Shown here: positions 8,682 to 17,879 of the stretch, in pieces
Layout of the letters: every line of letters begins with the position of its first letter
Position numbering within the stretch: the first letter of the stretch is position 1
NCBI GenBank assembly: GCA_965240365.1
Contig: OZ251218.1
Span: forward strand, 3,596,001 to 3,660,000
Length of the DNA: 64,000 bases
Direction: 5' to 3'
DNA from: G965240365 sp965240365
GTDB taxonomy: Bacteria > Pseudomonadota > Gammaproteobacteria > Eutrophobiales > Eutrophobiaceae
Notes under the pieces: model-generated
Database searches by the model: none
What the model was told of the DNA's origin: nothing
The model's input: the letters and a program-made list of their open reading frames with translations, nothing else
Position numbers and translations under genes: made by a program

Positions 8682-10421
8682 TTACTTCAGCCGCCAACCT
8701 TCGATGGCAGCGCGTGCCTGCCAAAAATCCGCATAACGTCCACCTGCGGTCAGCAATGTCTGATGAGTCCCTTGCTCAACGATACGATGATCGTCAACGA
8801 ACAAAATAAGATCCGCATCTGCGGTGGTTCCAATCCGATGCGTAATCACCAGGAGCGTCACAGATCCATGAAGACTGCGAAGGCTTGCGGTGATGGCCGC
8901 TTCGTTTGCGGCATCCAGCGCACTTGTCACTTCATCGAAAAGCAGGATCGGCGCAGGCTTCAATAAAGCCCTTGCAATCGAGACACGTTGACGCTCACCG
9001 CCTGAAAGCAGAAACCCCCCTTCCCCGACCTGGCTATCCCAGCCATTGGGAAGGCAGGCAACCACCTCTTCCAATCGCGCCAAACTCCCGACACGTTGGA
9101 GTTCGGCTTCACTTGCCTCGGGCCTGCCGAGCAGAACATTGTCGCGCAATGTCCCCGAGAACAGATACGTATCCTGGAAGACAGGGGCAATCAGACCGCT
9201 TAGCTGCCCGCTATCAAGTTCCCGCAGATCAACGCCCCCCACGCGGATACTGCCTTGATCGGGATCATAGAAACGGGCAAGTAGGCGCAGGATCGTGGTC
9301 TTGCCCGCCCCCGATGGCCCGACCAGCACAGTGGTGGTCTTCGCCGGCAGCGACAGGCTGACATCATCAAGGACGGGATTATCGCCAGCATAGCCAAAAC
9401 TGACGCGATCAAAGCTGACGTCAAATGTGCTCGGCCCGACTGCGGGAGCGGCAGGTTCCGGTAAGGGCGACGCATCAAGAACCGCCTCCGTCGCATCGAT
9501 ATGGGCGGTGGCCATGCGCATGGCGGTACCATGCGCGGCAATTTCGGTCAAAGGTTCGATGATACGGTTGACCAAAACGAGCATCGCGACCAGCGTCACG
9601 ACATGATCCGGATCGGCGCCGCCGAGAGACACGTAAGTCACGATTGCCATAAAGGCGAGAAAACCGGCTTGCGCGACCCAGGAATTGGCCAGAAGCGGCG
9701 GCAATACCAGCCATAATTGGCGGCGGCTTGCCTTGCTTTGTGCCTCAAGGGCGGCATCGAACACCATGTGCCCGCGCTCTCCCAGGCCATGAGCGCGCAA
9801 AACCAACTGGCTTTGCGCAAATTCCAGCATGCGGTCGCTGGCATCGGCGGCAGCGGCATGAAGGGTACGATCGGCCGCGCGACCCAGCTTACCGGCCCAC
9901 CAATACACCAGGGCGATCGCCGGAAAAACGATGCTTGCCGTAAGTGCGACGCGCCAATCGTAAAAAAACATGGCCGCGACGATGATCAACGGCGTCACCA
10001 CGGCACGGATCAGCGGTGTCAGTTGGCGCAAGGGCAGTCCCATCATCGCCATTAAATCCTGGCTGAGCGTCTTGCCGAGCCGACTGGTATGCGTCGGGGT
10101 AAACCACCCCAGCGGCAGCCCGGCCACGTGATCACCGATGCGATGGCGCAGTGTTTGCAGCAGGCCGGTCGCAATCTGAAAACCGCCGAGCGTGGCGTAA
10201 TAATTGAGCAACCATGTCAGCAGCGTGCCGATTAACAACAGCCCCAGCCAGGGCAGCGCTATTTGAATGTCACCGCCTAACAACGCCCGTATCACAGGCA
10301 AGACAAGCGAGAAAGTCAAACCCTGTGCAATGCAGTAAATGAGCGTTATCGAAAGATAACGCCGCAAGACGGGCCGTTGACCCGGCCCCATCAATCGGGC
10401 CAGACGTCGTATAAGCTTCAT
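8682..10421 (-). CDS. ABC transporter, fused permease/ATPase (YbtQ/IrtB-like siderophore importer)
   Basis: 579 aa. An N-terminal exporter-fold membrane domain (about residues 1-310, six hydrophobic helices) is fused to an ATPase with Walker A GPSGAGKTT, signature LLSGGERQRVSIARALL, Walker B ILLFDEVTSALD and an H-loop (ITHR). Paired half-transporters of this type (YbtP/YbtQ, IrtA/IrtB) import ferric siderophores across the inner membrane despite an exporter fold. Its start overlaps the end of the upstream gene by four bases (ATGA), indicating coupling and a heterodimer. Import rather than export is inferred from the receptors and AraC gene. Confidence 0.86.
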   Translation of the reverse strand: MKLIRRLARLMGPGQRPVLRRYLSITLIYCIAQGLTFSLVLPVIRALLGGDIQIALPWLGLLLIGTLLTWLLNYYATLGGFQIATGLLQTLRHRIGDHVAGLPLGWFTPTHTSRLGKTLSQDLMAMMGLPLRQLTPLIRAVVTPLIIVAAMFFYDWRVALTASIVFPAIALVYWWAGKLGRAADRTLHAAAADASDRMLEFAQSQLVLRAHGLGERGHMVFDAALEAQSKASRRQLWLVLPPLLANSWVAQAGFLAFMAIVTYVSLGGADPDHVVTLVAMLVLVNRIIEPLTEIAAHGTAMRMATAHIDATEAVLDASPLPEPAAPAVGPSTFDVSFDRVSFGYAGDNPVLDDVSLSLPAKTTTVLVGPSGAGKTTILRLLARFYDPDQGSIRVGGVDLRELDSGQLSGLIAPVFQDTYLFSGTLRDNVLLGRPEASEAELQRVGSLARLEEVVACLPNGWDSQVGEGGFLLSGGERQRVSIARALLKPAPILLFDEVTSALDAANEAAITASLRSLHGSVTLLVITHRIGTTADADLILFVDDHRIVEQGTHQTLLTAGGRYADFWQARAAIEGWRLK

Positions 10422-12199
10422 GATGTCACCTTGCTATCGGGGGGCTCAGCGCCCGCCGCCTGCCAGAGCCTTGCGTATTCTCCCCGTCGGGCGAGCAGCG
10501 CTTCATGTGTTCCTGTTTCAACGATCGACCCTTTGGAAAGCACCACGATAGAATCGGCGCTGACGATGCTCTCAAGCCGATGCGCGATGACCAGAACGCT
10601 GCGCGAGCTATCGCGCGATGCGAGCAGAGTGCTCAAGCTCTCCTGGATAGCGGCTTCGGATTCGACATCGGTATGGGCCGTTGCCTCATCCAGCACCAGA
10701 ATAGCCGGATCAAGCAGAAAGGCGCGCGCTATACTGATCCGCTGCGCCTCGCCGCCGGAAAAAGCAGCGTCTTCGCCAACAACCGACTGATAGCCACGCG
10801 GCAAGCGTAGAATCCGATCGTGAATATTCGCGGCTTTGGCGGCGGCTTCGATATCCGCATCGCCGGCTTCGGGCCGCCCCAGGGCGATATTGTCTTTGAC
10901 GGACAGACGCAAAAGCCGCACGTCCTGGAGCACAAAACCGACCTGGTGATAGAAGTCGCGCGAATCGATCCTGGGAATATCCACCCCCCCGAGCATGATT
11001 TGACCGCCGGTCGGGGCATAAAGACGCAGTAACAGCTTTGCCAAAGTAGACTTGCCGGAACCGGAAGGCCCAACCAGCGCCGTCACGCTTCCCGGCGTTA
11101 GCGTCAAAGATATGTTGCGTAGAACGTCACGCTCGCCGTCGAAAGAGAAAGATACGGTATCAAACCGGACATCACACCCGGCGGGGCGCTGCTTTTCGAC
11201 CGGCTCTACCTGCTGCGGAATTGCCAGCAACGCATGCAGCCTCGCCAGCGCATCACGGGATTTTTGCAGTGATTGCGCCTCATTCATTAAGCTTGTGATC
11301 GGGATCGATATCCCAAGCCCGAGCACGATAAACGTCAAAAACTGCCAAGGCTCAATCCAGGCCTGTGTGATAAACAGCGTGCCACAACCCAGCATGAGGG
11401 TGAGCAAAGTAACCGGAGACACCAGGAGCGAAGCCAGCGTTTCGGGGGTTATAAGAGGGCGCGCCCAACCGAAATAGAAATCCTCGAAATCGTCAATCGC
11501 TTTGCGATAGGCACGATGCGCCTTATTCGCAGAGCCATAAAATTTGATCACGGAGATCCCTTGAACGAATTCGACGACCGCTTGGTTGATCTGTTCCAAA
11601 GCCCGCGTATAAAGCGCCATCTTATCGGCGCTACAGGCCTTAAAGATATGCCGGTAAAGCAAGATGAAACCGACAAGCGGCAGCATAATGACAAGCGCTA
11701 AGCGCCAATCCACCCAGAAGAGATACGCATAAACCAGAAAAGCCGTGGTTATTGCATTTGTCAGATCGGTGTAGGAATGGGCGATAAGGTGATGCAGGGC
11801 CGTAACGTCATCTTGCATCGCTTGTTTGATGCGCCCGCTGTTATTATCGGAAAACCACCCAAGCGGCGCATGCGCAAGGCGCTCGGCCAAACGCCGCCTC
11901 AGGCTGAGGGCAAAGGCATTATCGGCGAGATGGGTCATCAGATCGGCAAGCCCCCGCAACATCAACCCCGCGCTCAGACAAGCAGAGGACAAAATCACGA
12001 TTTGCCAAAGATCGTCAGCGCCGCTTTGTTCAAGAAGTGAACGGGCAAGCTGGGTAATGCCGATCAGGGGCCCAAGCACAAGCGCCGATGACAGAAATTG
12101 CAACGCCATGGCAAGACCGATCCACAGGCGAACCGGCACAAGCAAACTCCCGGGGGAAGAGGCTCCAGCCGCCTGAGCGCTATTTTGACTCGGTTTCAT
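10418..12199 (-). CDS. ABC transporter, fused permease/ATPase (YbtP/IrtA-like siderophore importer)
   Basis: 593 aa, first gene of the ABC pair. The membrane domain spans about residues 20-320; the ATPase has Walker A GPSGSGKST, signature FSGGEAQRISIARAFL, Walker B ILVLDEATAHTD and switch histidine IAHR. It lacks the extra FAD-binding domain of mycobacterial IrtA. With its partner it likely forms the inner-membrane importer for the ferric siderophore taken up by the neighbouring receptor(s). The 118-bp gap to the divergent receptor fragment at 12318 should hold its promoter. Confidence 0.86.
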   Translation of the reverse strand: MKPSQNSAQAAGASSPGSLLVPVRLWIGLAMALQFLSSALVLGPLIGITQLARSLLEQSGADDLWQIVILSSACLSAGLMLRGLADLMTHLADNAFALSLRRRLAERLAHAPLGWFSDNNSGRIKQAMQDDVTALHHLIAHSYTDLTNAITTAFLVYAYLFWVDWRLALVIMLPLVGFILLYRHIFKACSADKMALYTRALEQINQAVVEFVQGISVIKFYGSANKAHRAYRKAIDDFEDFYFGWARPLITPETLASLLVSPVTLLTLMLGCGTLFITQAWIEPWQFLTFIVLGLGISIPITSLMNEAQSLQKSRDALARLHALLAIPQQVEPVEKQRPAGCDVRFDTVSFSFDGERDVLRNISLTLTPGSVTALVGPSGSGKSTLAKLLLRLYAPTGGQIMLGGVDIPRIDSRDFYHQVGFVLQDVRLLRLSVKDNIALGRPEAGDADIEAAAKAANIHDRILRLPRGYQSVVGEDAAFSGGEAQRISIARAFLLDPAILVLDEATAHTDVESEAAIQESLSTLLASRDSSRSVLVIAHRLESIVSADSIVVLSKGSIVETGTHEALLARRGEYARLWQAAGAEPPDSKVTS

Positions 12200-12317
12200 C
12201 TCCGTTATCCATCACAATCTTACACGAGAGCCGGTTCGGGAATACATAGACAGCACGAAATAATTTAGAAATATCGATTATAAAATACCGACACTCCCGG
12301 AACCAGTCGCTTAACCT

Positions 12318-13445
12318 TTGCAAACGGACGAAATATGTATGCGCAACGCCTATGCCACCTTCGCAACCGGTGATGTCTTTACCGTTGACAATCAGTTGGA
12401 AACGAATTTTGAAACTGGTTCGTTATCGCATGAGATACTTGTCGGCGCGGACTACATTTACCGAGAATACGACACCAGGGGCGCTTACGGCCGCGGTGGC
12501 GTAGCCCCGATCGATATTTTTAGTCCTGTATATGGCGCGCCGGTTGCGACGCGGCCTATTACCTACAGTCCTCTGCAAAAGGACAATCAATTCGGGCTAT
12601 ATGTTCAGGATCATATCAAACTCGGCGGTTTGTCACTGTTGCTGAGCGGCCGGCATGATTGGGCGAACTCCGATCAGAAAAACCGGATATCGGGGGCGAG
12701 GACCAAAAGGGAAGACACGGCGTTTACCGGACGCGCCGGGCTTGTGTACCGTTTCGCAAACGGTCTGGCGCCTTACATCAGCTATTCAGAATCCTTTAAA
12801 CCCGTGGGCGGTACGAATGCCGCTGGACAGCCTTTCGACCCGGAAACGGGCGCGCAATACGAAGTCGGCCTTAAATATGAGCCGACATTCTTTGAGGGCA
12901 GTTTCACCATCGCGTTATTTGATCTTCGCCGGCAAAATGTCACGACCTCTGATCCTGCAAATCCAGGATTTAGAGTGCAGACAGGCGAGGTTAGCTCCAA
13001 GGGTATCGAATTCGAAGGGCGCGCGGAGATGAGCGAGGGATTGAGCCTGATCGCCTCATATACGTACACGGATGTCGCAGTGACGAAAAGCAATGGCGCC
13101 GACCTTGGCAAAAGTCCCGCTAAGGTTCCTGATCATGCCGCATCACTCTGGACGCGCTACGCTCCCAGAAGTGGCGCTCTTAAAGATTGGGATTTTGGGG
13201 CCGGCGTGCGTTATGTAGGCGAAACCTTCGGAAACAATCTCAACACGCTTACTGTTCCGGATTTTACGGTCGTTGACGCAGCCATCGGATTCGATCTGGG
13301 GGCGGTCGCATCGGCGCTTGAAGGCGCAAGATTGGAGTTAAACGCGGTCAACCTGTTTGATAAAGAATATGTTAGCTGTGGGTTCAATTTTTGTCATTTT
13401 GGAGCACGGCAGAATATCAGCGTAACACTGCGCTATGATTGGTAG
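12318..13445 (+). pseudogene. TonB-dependent siderophore receptor, C-terminal barrel fragment (FhuA/FoxA-like)
   Basis: 375 aa remain of a protein normally about 700 aa. The frame opens inside the barrel (FTVDNQLETNF, HEILVGADYIYREYDT), continues through AGLVYRFANGLAPYISYSES and ends properly at NISVTLRYDW. Signal peptide, TonB box and plug are missing; the frame has a TAA two codons before the only candidate start (TTG). Without a plug it cannot work as a gated receptor. It is divergent from the ABC pair and probably was its partner receptor. Shortly after its end lies the broken end of abiEii. Confidence 0.87.
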
Positions 13446-13603
13446 AGACCCGGTGGGCGTGAGTCATGGTTATTTAGTCCTCCCTCAGCCGGAGCAAACA
13501 GTTCCACGATGGCGCGGCTGATGAGCAAATCCTGTTCGACCTGCCGCTGCTCAGCCCAGGGCGCCACGTTAGCCCGGGCGATTATGTTCATGGCCGGAAT
13601 CAT
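13433..13603 (-). pseudogene. AbiEii toxin remnant (first ~40 codons)
   Basis: The ATG at 13603 overlaps the stop of abiEi (ATGA), exactly where abiEii belongs. The first residues (MIPAMNIIARANVAPW, then QVEQDLLISRAIVELF) match the AbiEii nucleotidyltransferase N-terminus. After about residue 40 the match is lost and the frame ends at residue 56 inside the receptor fragment. The nucleotidyltransferase core is gone, so no toxin activity is expected. The break lies at about 13480. Confidence 0.8.
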
Positions 13604-14427
13604 GTGTCAGGCTCGGGCGGGCGGCGCACGATGACGCGCCAGCGCTCATCCCGCGCCGTTGGCCGGGGCGTGAAATCGGGCTCGGCGGCTTGCGCCGGTT
13701 CGAGTTCGACCCACGGCAAGGTCGGACCTCGCGCAAGGGATTTAAACAGGGCGCTTGTCCTGTTGGCATGACCCAGCCCGCCGAGTAAATAGCCGAGCCG
13801 TTGCGCGACCGAGCGTTCGAATGCGGCGGAGAGTCGCGCGAGCCGCGCGGGGTCGATCCGTTCGGCCAAATCGGAGAGCACTGTCACGATGTGATCGAGA
13901 CCGCCGCTCGCGCGCGGGTAGCGCAGCAGCTCAAGTGCCGTCAATTCGGGGCAGGACACTTTCATCGTGCCCGTGTCCGTCTTGCGGGCTTCCAGTCCGC
14001 TCGCGATGGCGTCCATGTCTTTGCGGTAATAAAAAACGATCACCGAGCGGCCGGCCCGAATTCTCGCCAGGCGCTTATCGGTGATGACTTGAAATTCCAT
14101 GACGGCCTGATGCGTCGCCCCGTGTAACTCGGCTGCCTTGAGCAGTCCAACATAGTACGGGTGGCGCTCATGGCGCATGAGGCTGTCGATATACCAGGAT
14201 GGCGGGGGCGCGCCCCAGGCCAGAAACTGCGGTGGCACGATGACATAAAAGTCCCGTCTGGGACGAATAAGGCGCTTCTGACGTTGTTGCTTCTCGGCCG
14301 CATCGAGCAGCGCGCCTTTGCCGATGCCGAGCGTGTCCTGTGCTTGCGCGCTGGTAAACACCGCCTGCCCTTGTGAGAGCATGTGCGTTATGTAGGACGA
14401 CAGTGACAAGCGCTGGTTTAGCATCAT
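13600..14427 (-). CDS. abiEi: AbiEi-type antitoxin/transcriptional repressor (orphan)
   Basis: 275 aa, full length for this family. A winged-helix DNA-binding domain lies at the N-terminus (about residues 5-65; SYITHMLSQGQAVFTSAQAQ, then GKGALLDAAEKQ). The AbiEi antitoxin domain follows (YYVGLLKAAELHGATHQ, FQVITDKRL, TALELLRYP). In intact abiE systems it represses the operon and counters the AbiEii toxin, a type IV arrangement. Here the toxin is reduced to a stub, so only the repressor function could remain. A matching palindrome is kept upstream. Confidence 0.87.
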   Translation of the reverse strand: MMLNQRLSLSSYITHMLSQGQAVFTSAQAQDTLGIGKGALLDAAEKQQRQKRLIRPRRDFYVIVPPQFLAWGAPPPSWYIDSLMRHERHPYYVGLLKAAELHGATHQAVMEFQVITDKRLARIRAGRSVIVFYYRKDMDAIASGLEARKTDTGTMKVSCPELTALELLRYPRASGGLDHIVTVLSDLAERIDPARLARLSAAFERSVAQRLGYLLGGLGHANRTSALFKSLARGPTLPWVELEPAQAAEPDFTPRPTARDERWRVIVRRPPEPDT

Positions 14428-14435
14428 GTCGGATT

Positions 14436-14454
14436 ATCCGCTTATATAGCGGAT
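14436..14454. promoter_or_regulatory. Probable AbiEi operator
   Basis: ATCCGCT-TATAT-AGCGGAT is a perfect inverted repeat nine bases upstream of the abiEi start. AbiEi proteins are known to autoregulate through inverted repeats at their promoter. The AT-rich centre could overlap a -10 element. Confidence 0.6.
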
Positions 14455-14639
14455 TTTTCAATATGATGCTTTATTTCCTGGTCACCTTGTTTGATATTGG
14501 CGCGCGTTATGAGGTAGAAGTCGCGGGTTAAAGGCTAACCCTGCGGCTTAATGTGGACAATGTTGCCGAATTTCGACCGGCCGGAATGACGGCGTGCTGA
14601 GTATGAAGGCTGCCGAGATGCGTCTATTTCGTACATCGT

Positions 14640-14768
14640 CATTGCAGCGAAAGCTGGAATCCATGCCTGCCGGAGGCAGGTAGCGGGGCGGCACATGCCT
14701 CAGTGGATTGGCCGGAATGGGTGTATTCAGGATTGTCATTCCCGCCCCGGCCCTGCCTGCGGCAGGCG
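14640..14768. repeat. Dispersed palindromic repeats
   Basis: The gene-free stretch 14455-14851 carries the ATTGCAGCGAAAGCTGGAAT hairpin (about 14641-14660), CCTGCCGGAGGCAGG and CCTGCCTGCGGCAGG, members of the window-wide repeat families. A further shared element follows at 14771. Confidence 0.8.
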
Positions 14769-14770
14769 CC

Positions 14771-14812
14771 GGGCAGTCCTGATTTGTCTCATAAATATTG
14801 CCCCCGGACACT
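14771..14812. repeat. 42-bp element shared upstream of two coiled-coil genes, copy 1
   Basis: It contains CCTGATTTGTCTCATAAATA and CCCCGGACAC. A copy with about seven differences in 42 bases lies at 26407-26448. Both sit on the same strand, shortly upstream of a small coiled-coil/TM gene (starts at 14852 and 26540). It could be a promoter or regulatory region or another dispersed repeat. Confidence 0.5.
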
Positions 14813-14851
14813 GACTTGCAAATAACGCCACTGATCGGTAACCTGCCCCTC

Positions 14852-15370
14852 ATGGAAACCGCCACCTTCGACACTCACGGCTTCGTCAAACGCCTGACCA
14901 GCGCCGGCATGCCCGAACCCCAGGCCGAAATCCTGGCCGAGGAACAATCCCGCCTGATCCAGGAACGCCTGGCCACCAAACAGGACCTCAAGCGGCTGGA
15001 AGCTGCCCTGGAACAAAAACTCAAGGAACAAGGGGCCGTCCTGGAACAAAAACTCATGAAACTGGAGGCCGCCCTGGAACAAAAGCTCATGAAGCTGGAG
15101 GCCACCCTGGAACAAAAACTCAAGGCGCAAGAGGCCGCCCTGGAGCAAAAACTCATGAAACTGGAAGCGGCCTTGAGACAGGACCTCAAGGCGCAAGAGG
15201 CCACCATCAAGGCAATCGAAGCTGGCCTGAAACGCGATATGATGAACCTGAAGCGCGACCTCAAGGAAATGGAACAAAAGCTGACCATCAAGCTCGGCGT
15301 GATAGTGAGCATCGGCGTCACCGTTCTGGCGGTGCTCTTCGCGCTCCTGACCAATTCCACTCCCTTATAA
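14852..15370 (+). CDS. DUF1640/CCDC90-like coiled-coil membrane protein with 11-residue repeats
   Basis: 172 aa from the ATG at 14852. The N-terminus (FDTHGFVKRLTSAGMPEPQA) is typical of DUF1640-type proteins. Residues ~50-120 are six tandem 11-residue units of the form LEQKLMKLEAA, mirrored as 33-bp repeats in the DNA. The C-terminus is one membrane helix (LGVIVSIGVTVLAVLFALL). It is probably an inner-membrane protein with a long coil in the cytoplasm. Function is unknown. Related short proteins are encoded at 26540 and 47467. Confidence 0.8.
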   Translation: METATFDTHGFVKRLTSAGMPEPQAEILAEEQSRLIQERLATKQDLKRLEAALEQKLKEQGAVLEQKLMKLEAALEQKLMKLEATLEQKLKAQEAALEQKLMKLEAALRQDLKAQEATIKAIEAGLKRDMMNLKRDLKEMEQKLTIKLGVIVSIGVTVLAVLFALLTNSTPL

Positions 15371-15417
15371 AGCCGCCCGACCCGGGGGCGCTCAACCCCT
15401 CGCAAGAATAACTTATT

Positions 15418-15504
15418 AGTTGTCATTCCCGCCCAAGCGGGAATATATTATTAAACCACTGGATTCCGGCTTTCGCCTGCCTGCAGCAGGCAGGCCGGAA
15501 TGAC
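15418..15504. repeat. Dispersed palindromic repeats before ftsK
   Basis: A CATTCCCGCCCAAGCGGGAATA hairpin-type repeat is followed by a GGATTCCGGCTTTCG arm, a CCTGCCTGCAGCAGGCAGG insert and the closing CCGGAATGAC arm. This is a clear example of the palindromic unit sitting in a hairpin loop. Confidence 0.85.
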
Positions 15505-15574
15505 GATAGGGGCGGAATTCGCTCTTTGGCAAAATGGTATAGCCCCAAAAATAATTCTCTCAAGAAACATTAAT

Positions 15575-17875
15575 GTGAAACAGGCTTCTCGCAAACAAAC
15601 GCAGGGTAAACCCCTGTCTGATCATATCGCCAGGAATATTCAGGAGACGCTGGTCTTCGCCCTGTTGATCCTCGCGGTTTATCTGTTTATCGCATTAATC
15701 ACTTATCACCCGGATGATCCGTCTTGGTCGCATTCGGTCACGGCCGCCAGCATCCATAACAGCGCCGGGGCGCTGGGCGCCTGGCTGGCGGATATTTTTC
15801 TGTATGTGTTCGGTTATCCCGGTTATTTGATCCCGCTCCTGATCCTGATCAGCAGCGGGCGTCTGTTCCTGACGCGGCGGCAGGCATTCAGCCCCTTGTC
15901 GTTCTCGGTGCGCACGCTGGGCGTTATATTTGGCCTGATCGGCGCCTGTAGCACGGCCCGGCTGCATTTTTATGCGGCCGCGGCCCTGCCGCATGAGGCG
16001 CAGGGCGCCGGCGGCATTCTGGGCGACGCCATTGGCGTCAGGCTGTTAAATACGACCGGCGATACCGGCAGCACCCTGCTGGCGCTGGCCCTGTTTATCA
16101 TCGGCTTCACGCTCTATACCGGTTTGTCGTGGCTGTGGCTGGCCGATAACACGGGCCGGCTTACGCTGAGATCAATGGCCGCTTTGCGGCGGTGTTTTTC
16201 GGCCTGGCAGGATCAGGCGGAAGGCCGGCGCGCCAGGAAGGATCGTGAAAGCCGCTTGCGGCAGGAGCAGGAGGCCGAGGAAAAACGCAGCCCGCCCGCT
16301 ATCTCGACCGCCGCGCCTGACATAAAACCCGGCATTCGCGCCGTCAGGGAAAAACAGGAAAATCTGTTTGAACCGCCGGCCGACAGCGTGTTGCCGCCGC
16401 TCGGCCTGCTGGATGAGCCGCCGCCGCCCAAGGGCCAGTATTCAAAGGCCGCGCTGGCGGCGATGTCGCGTCAGGTGGAATTAAAGTTGAAGGATTTCGG
16501 CGTGATCGTTGAGGTCGTGGCGGTGCATCCGGGGCCGGTCATCACTCGCTTTGAACTGGACCCGGCGCCGGGCGTCAAGGGCAGCCAGATCAGTAATCTG
16601 GCCAAGGACCTGGCCCGCTCGCTGGCCGTGGTCAGTGTCAGGGTGGTGGATGTGATTCCGGGCAAGTCCTGTATCGGCCTCGAAATCCCCAATGAAAACC
16701 GCGAACTGGTGACGCTCGGTGAAATACTCAATAGCGGCGAATATGAATCCCTGAAATCGCCGATGGTGCTGGCGCTCGGCAAGGATATCAGCGGCCGGCC
16801 CATTGTCACCGACCTGGCCCGGATGCCGCACCTGCTGGTGGCGGGCACCACGGGTTCCGGCAAGTCGGTCGCCTTGAACGCGATGATCCTGAGCCTGTTG
16901 TATAAATCGACCGCGGCCGATGTGCGCTTGATCATGATCGACCCGAAGATGCTGGAATTGTCGGTCTATGAGGGCATTCCCAATCTGCTGGCACCGGTGG
17001 TGACGGATATGAAAGAGGCCGCCAATGCGCTGCGCTGGTGTGTGGCCGAGATGGAAAGGCGCTATAAATTAATGTCTTTGCTGGGGGTCAGAAATATCAG
17101 CGGCTATAACAAGAAGATCAGCGACGCGCTCCGCGCCGGGCGGCCCGTCAGAGATCCGGCCTATGCGCCCATCAGCGAGGATGATGAACCGCGCTATCTG
17201 GAAAAACTGCCCTGTATCGTGGTGATCATTGACGAGCTGGCCGATATGATGATGACGGTCGGCAAAAAGGCCGAAGAACTGATAGCGCGTCTGGCCCAGA
17301 AGGCCAGGGCGGCCGGCGTGCATCTGATCCTGGCCACACAGCGTCCGTCGGTGGATGTGATTACCGGCTTGATCAAGGCCAATGTGCCGAGCCGTATCGC
17401 CTTTCAGGTGTCTTCCAAGGTCGATTCAAGGACCATTCTGGATCAAATGGGCGCTGAAAACCTGCTGGGTCATGGCGATATGCTGTTTTTGCCGGGCGGC
17501 AGGAGCATCCCGGAACGGGTGCATGGCGCCTTTGTCTCCGATGATGAGGTGCATAAGGTCGTAAGGGCGCTCAAGGCGCGCGGCGCGCCGGAATACATCG
17601 ACGATATATTGCGCGGCCCGGCGGAAGGCGGGGCCGAGGCCATTCAGGGCGTGGACGCGCCGACCGATGAGCTTGACCCGCTGTATGATGAAGCGGTCCG
17701 TATCGTGACCGAGACGCGCAAGGCGTCCATCTCTTACGTACAGCGCCGCCTGAAGGTCGGCTATAACCGGGCCGCCAGGATTATTGAAGAAATGGAGAAC
17801 AGCGGCCTGGTGGGGCCGCTGGAATCAAACGGCAGCCGGGAAGTCATCGCCGCGCCGCCGCCGCCGGTGGATTGA
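15575..17875 (+). CDS. ftsK: DNA translocase FtsK
   Basis: 766 aa from a GTG at 15575; an open frame reaches 15500, but its first part is repeat sequence. Four N-terminal membrane helices (residues ~25-190) anchor it at the septum. A short, charged, proline-rich linker (~220-310) is followed by the motor, with Walker A GTTGSGKS, Walker B VVIIDELADMMM and LATQRPSVDVITGLIKANVP. The C-terminal gamma domain (SISYVQRRLKVGYNRAARII) reads KOPS sites and activates XerCD at dif. The short linker is typical outside the enterics. lolA follows with no gap. Confidence 0.96.
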   Translation: MKQASRKQTQGKPLSDHIARNIQETLVFALLILAVYLFIALITYHPDDPSWSHSVTAASIHNSAGALGAWLADIFLYVFGYPGYLIPLLILISSGRLFLTRRQAFSPLSFSVRTLGVIFGLIGACSTARLHFYAAAALPHEAQGAGGILGDAIGVRLLNTTGDTGSTLLALALFIIGFTLYTGLSWLWLADNTGRLTLRSMAALRRCFSAWQDQAEGRRARKDRESRLRQEQEAEEKRSPPAISTAAPDIKPGIRAVREKQENLFEPPADSVLPPLGLLDEPPPPKGQYSKAALAAMSRQVELKLKDFGVIVEVVAVHPGPVITRFELDPAPGVKGSQISNLAKDLARSLAVVSVRVVDVIPGKSCIGLEIPNENRELVTLGEILNSGEYESLKSPMVLALGKDISGRPIVTDLARMPHLLVAGTTGSGKSVALNAMILSLLYKSTAADVRLIMIDPKMLELSVYEGIPNLLAPVVTDMKEAANALRWCVAEMERRYKLMSLLGVRNISGYNKKISDALRAGRPVRDPAYAPISEDDEPRYLEKLPCIVVIIDELADMMMTVGKKAEELIARLAQKARAAGVHLILATQRPSVDVITGLIKANVPSRIAFQVSSKVDSRTILDQMGAENLLGHGDMLFLPGGRSIPERVHGAFVSDDEVHKVVRALKARGAPEYIDDILRGPAEGGAEAIQGVDAPTDELDPLYDEAVRIVTETRKASISYVQRRLKVGYNRAARIIEEMENSGLVGPLESNGSREVIAAPPPPVD

Positions 17876-17879
17876 ATTG

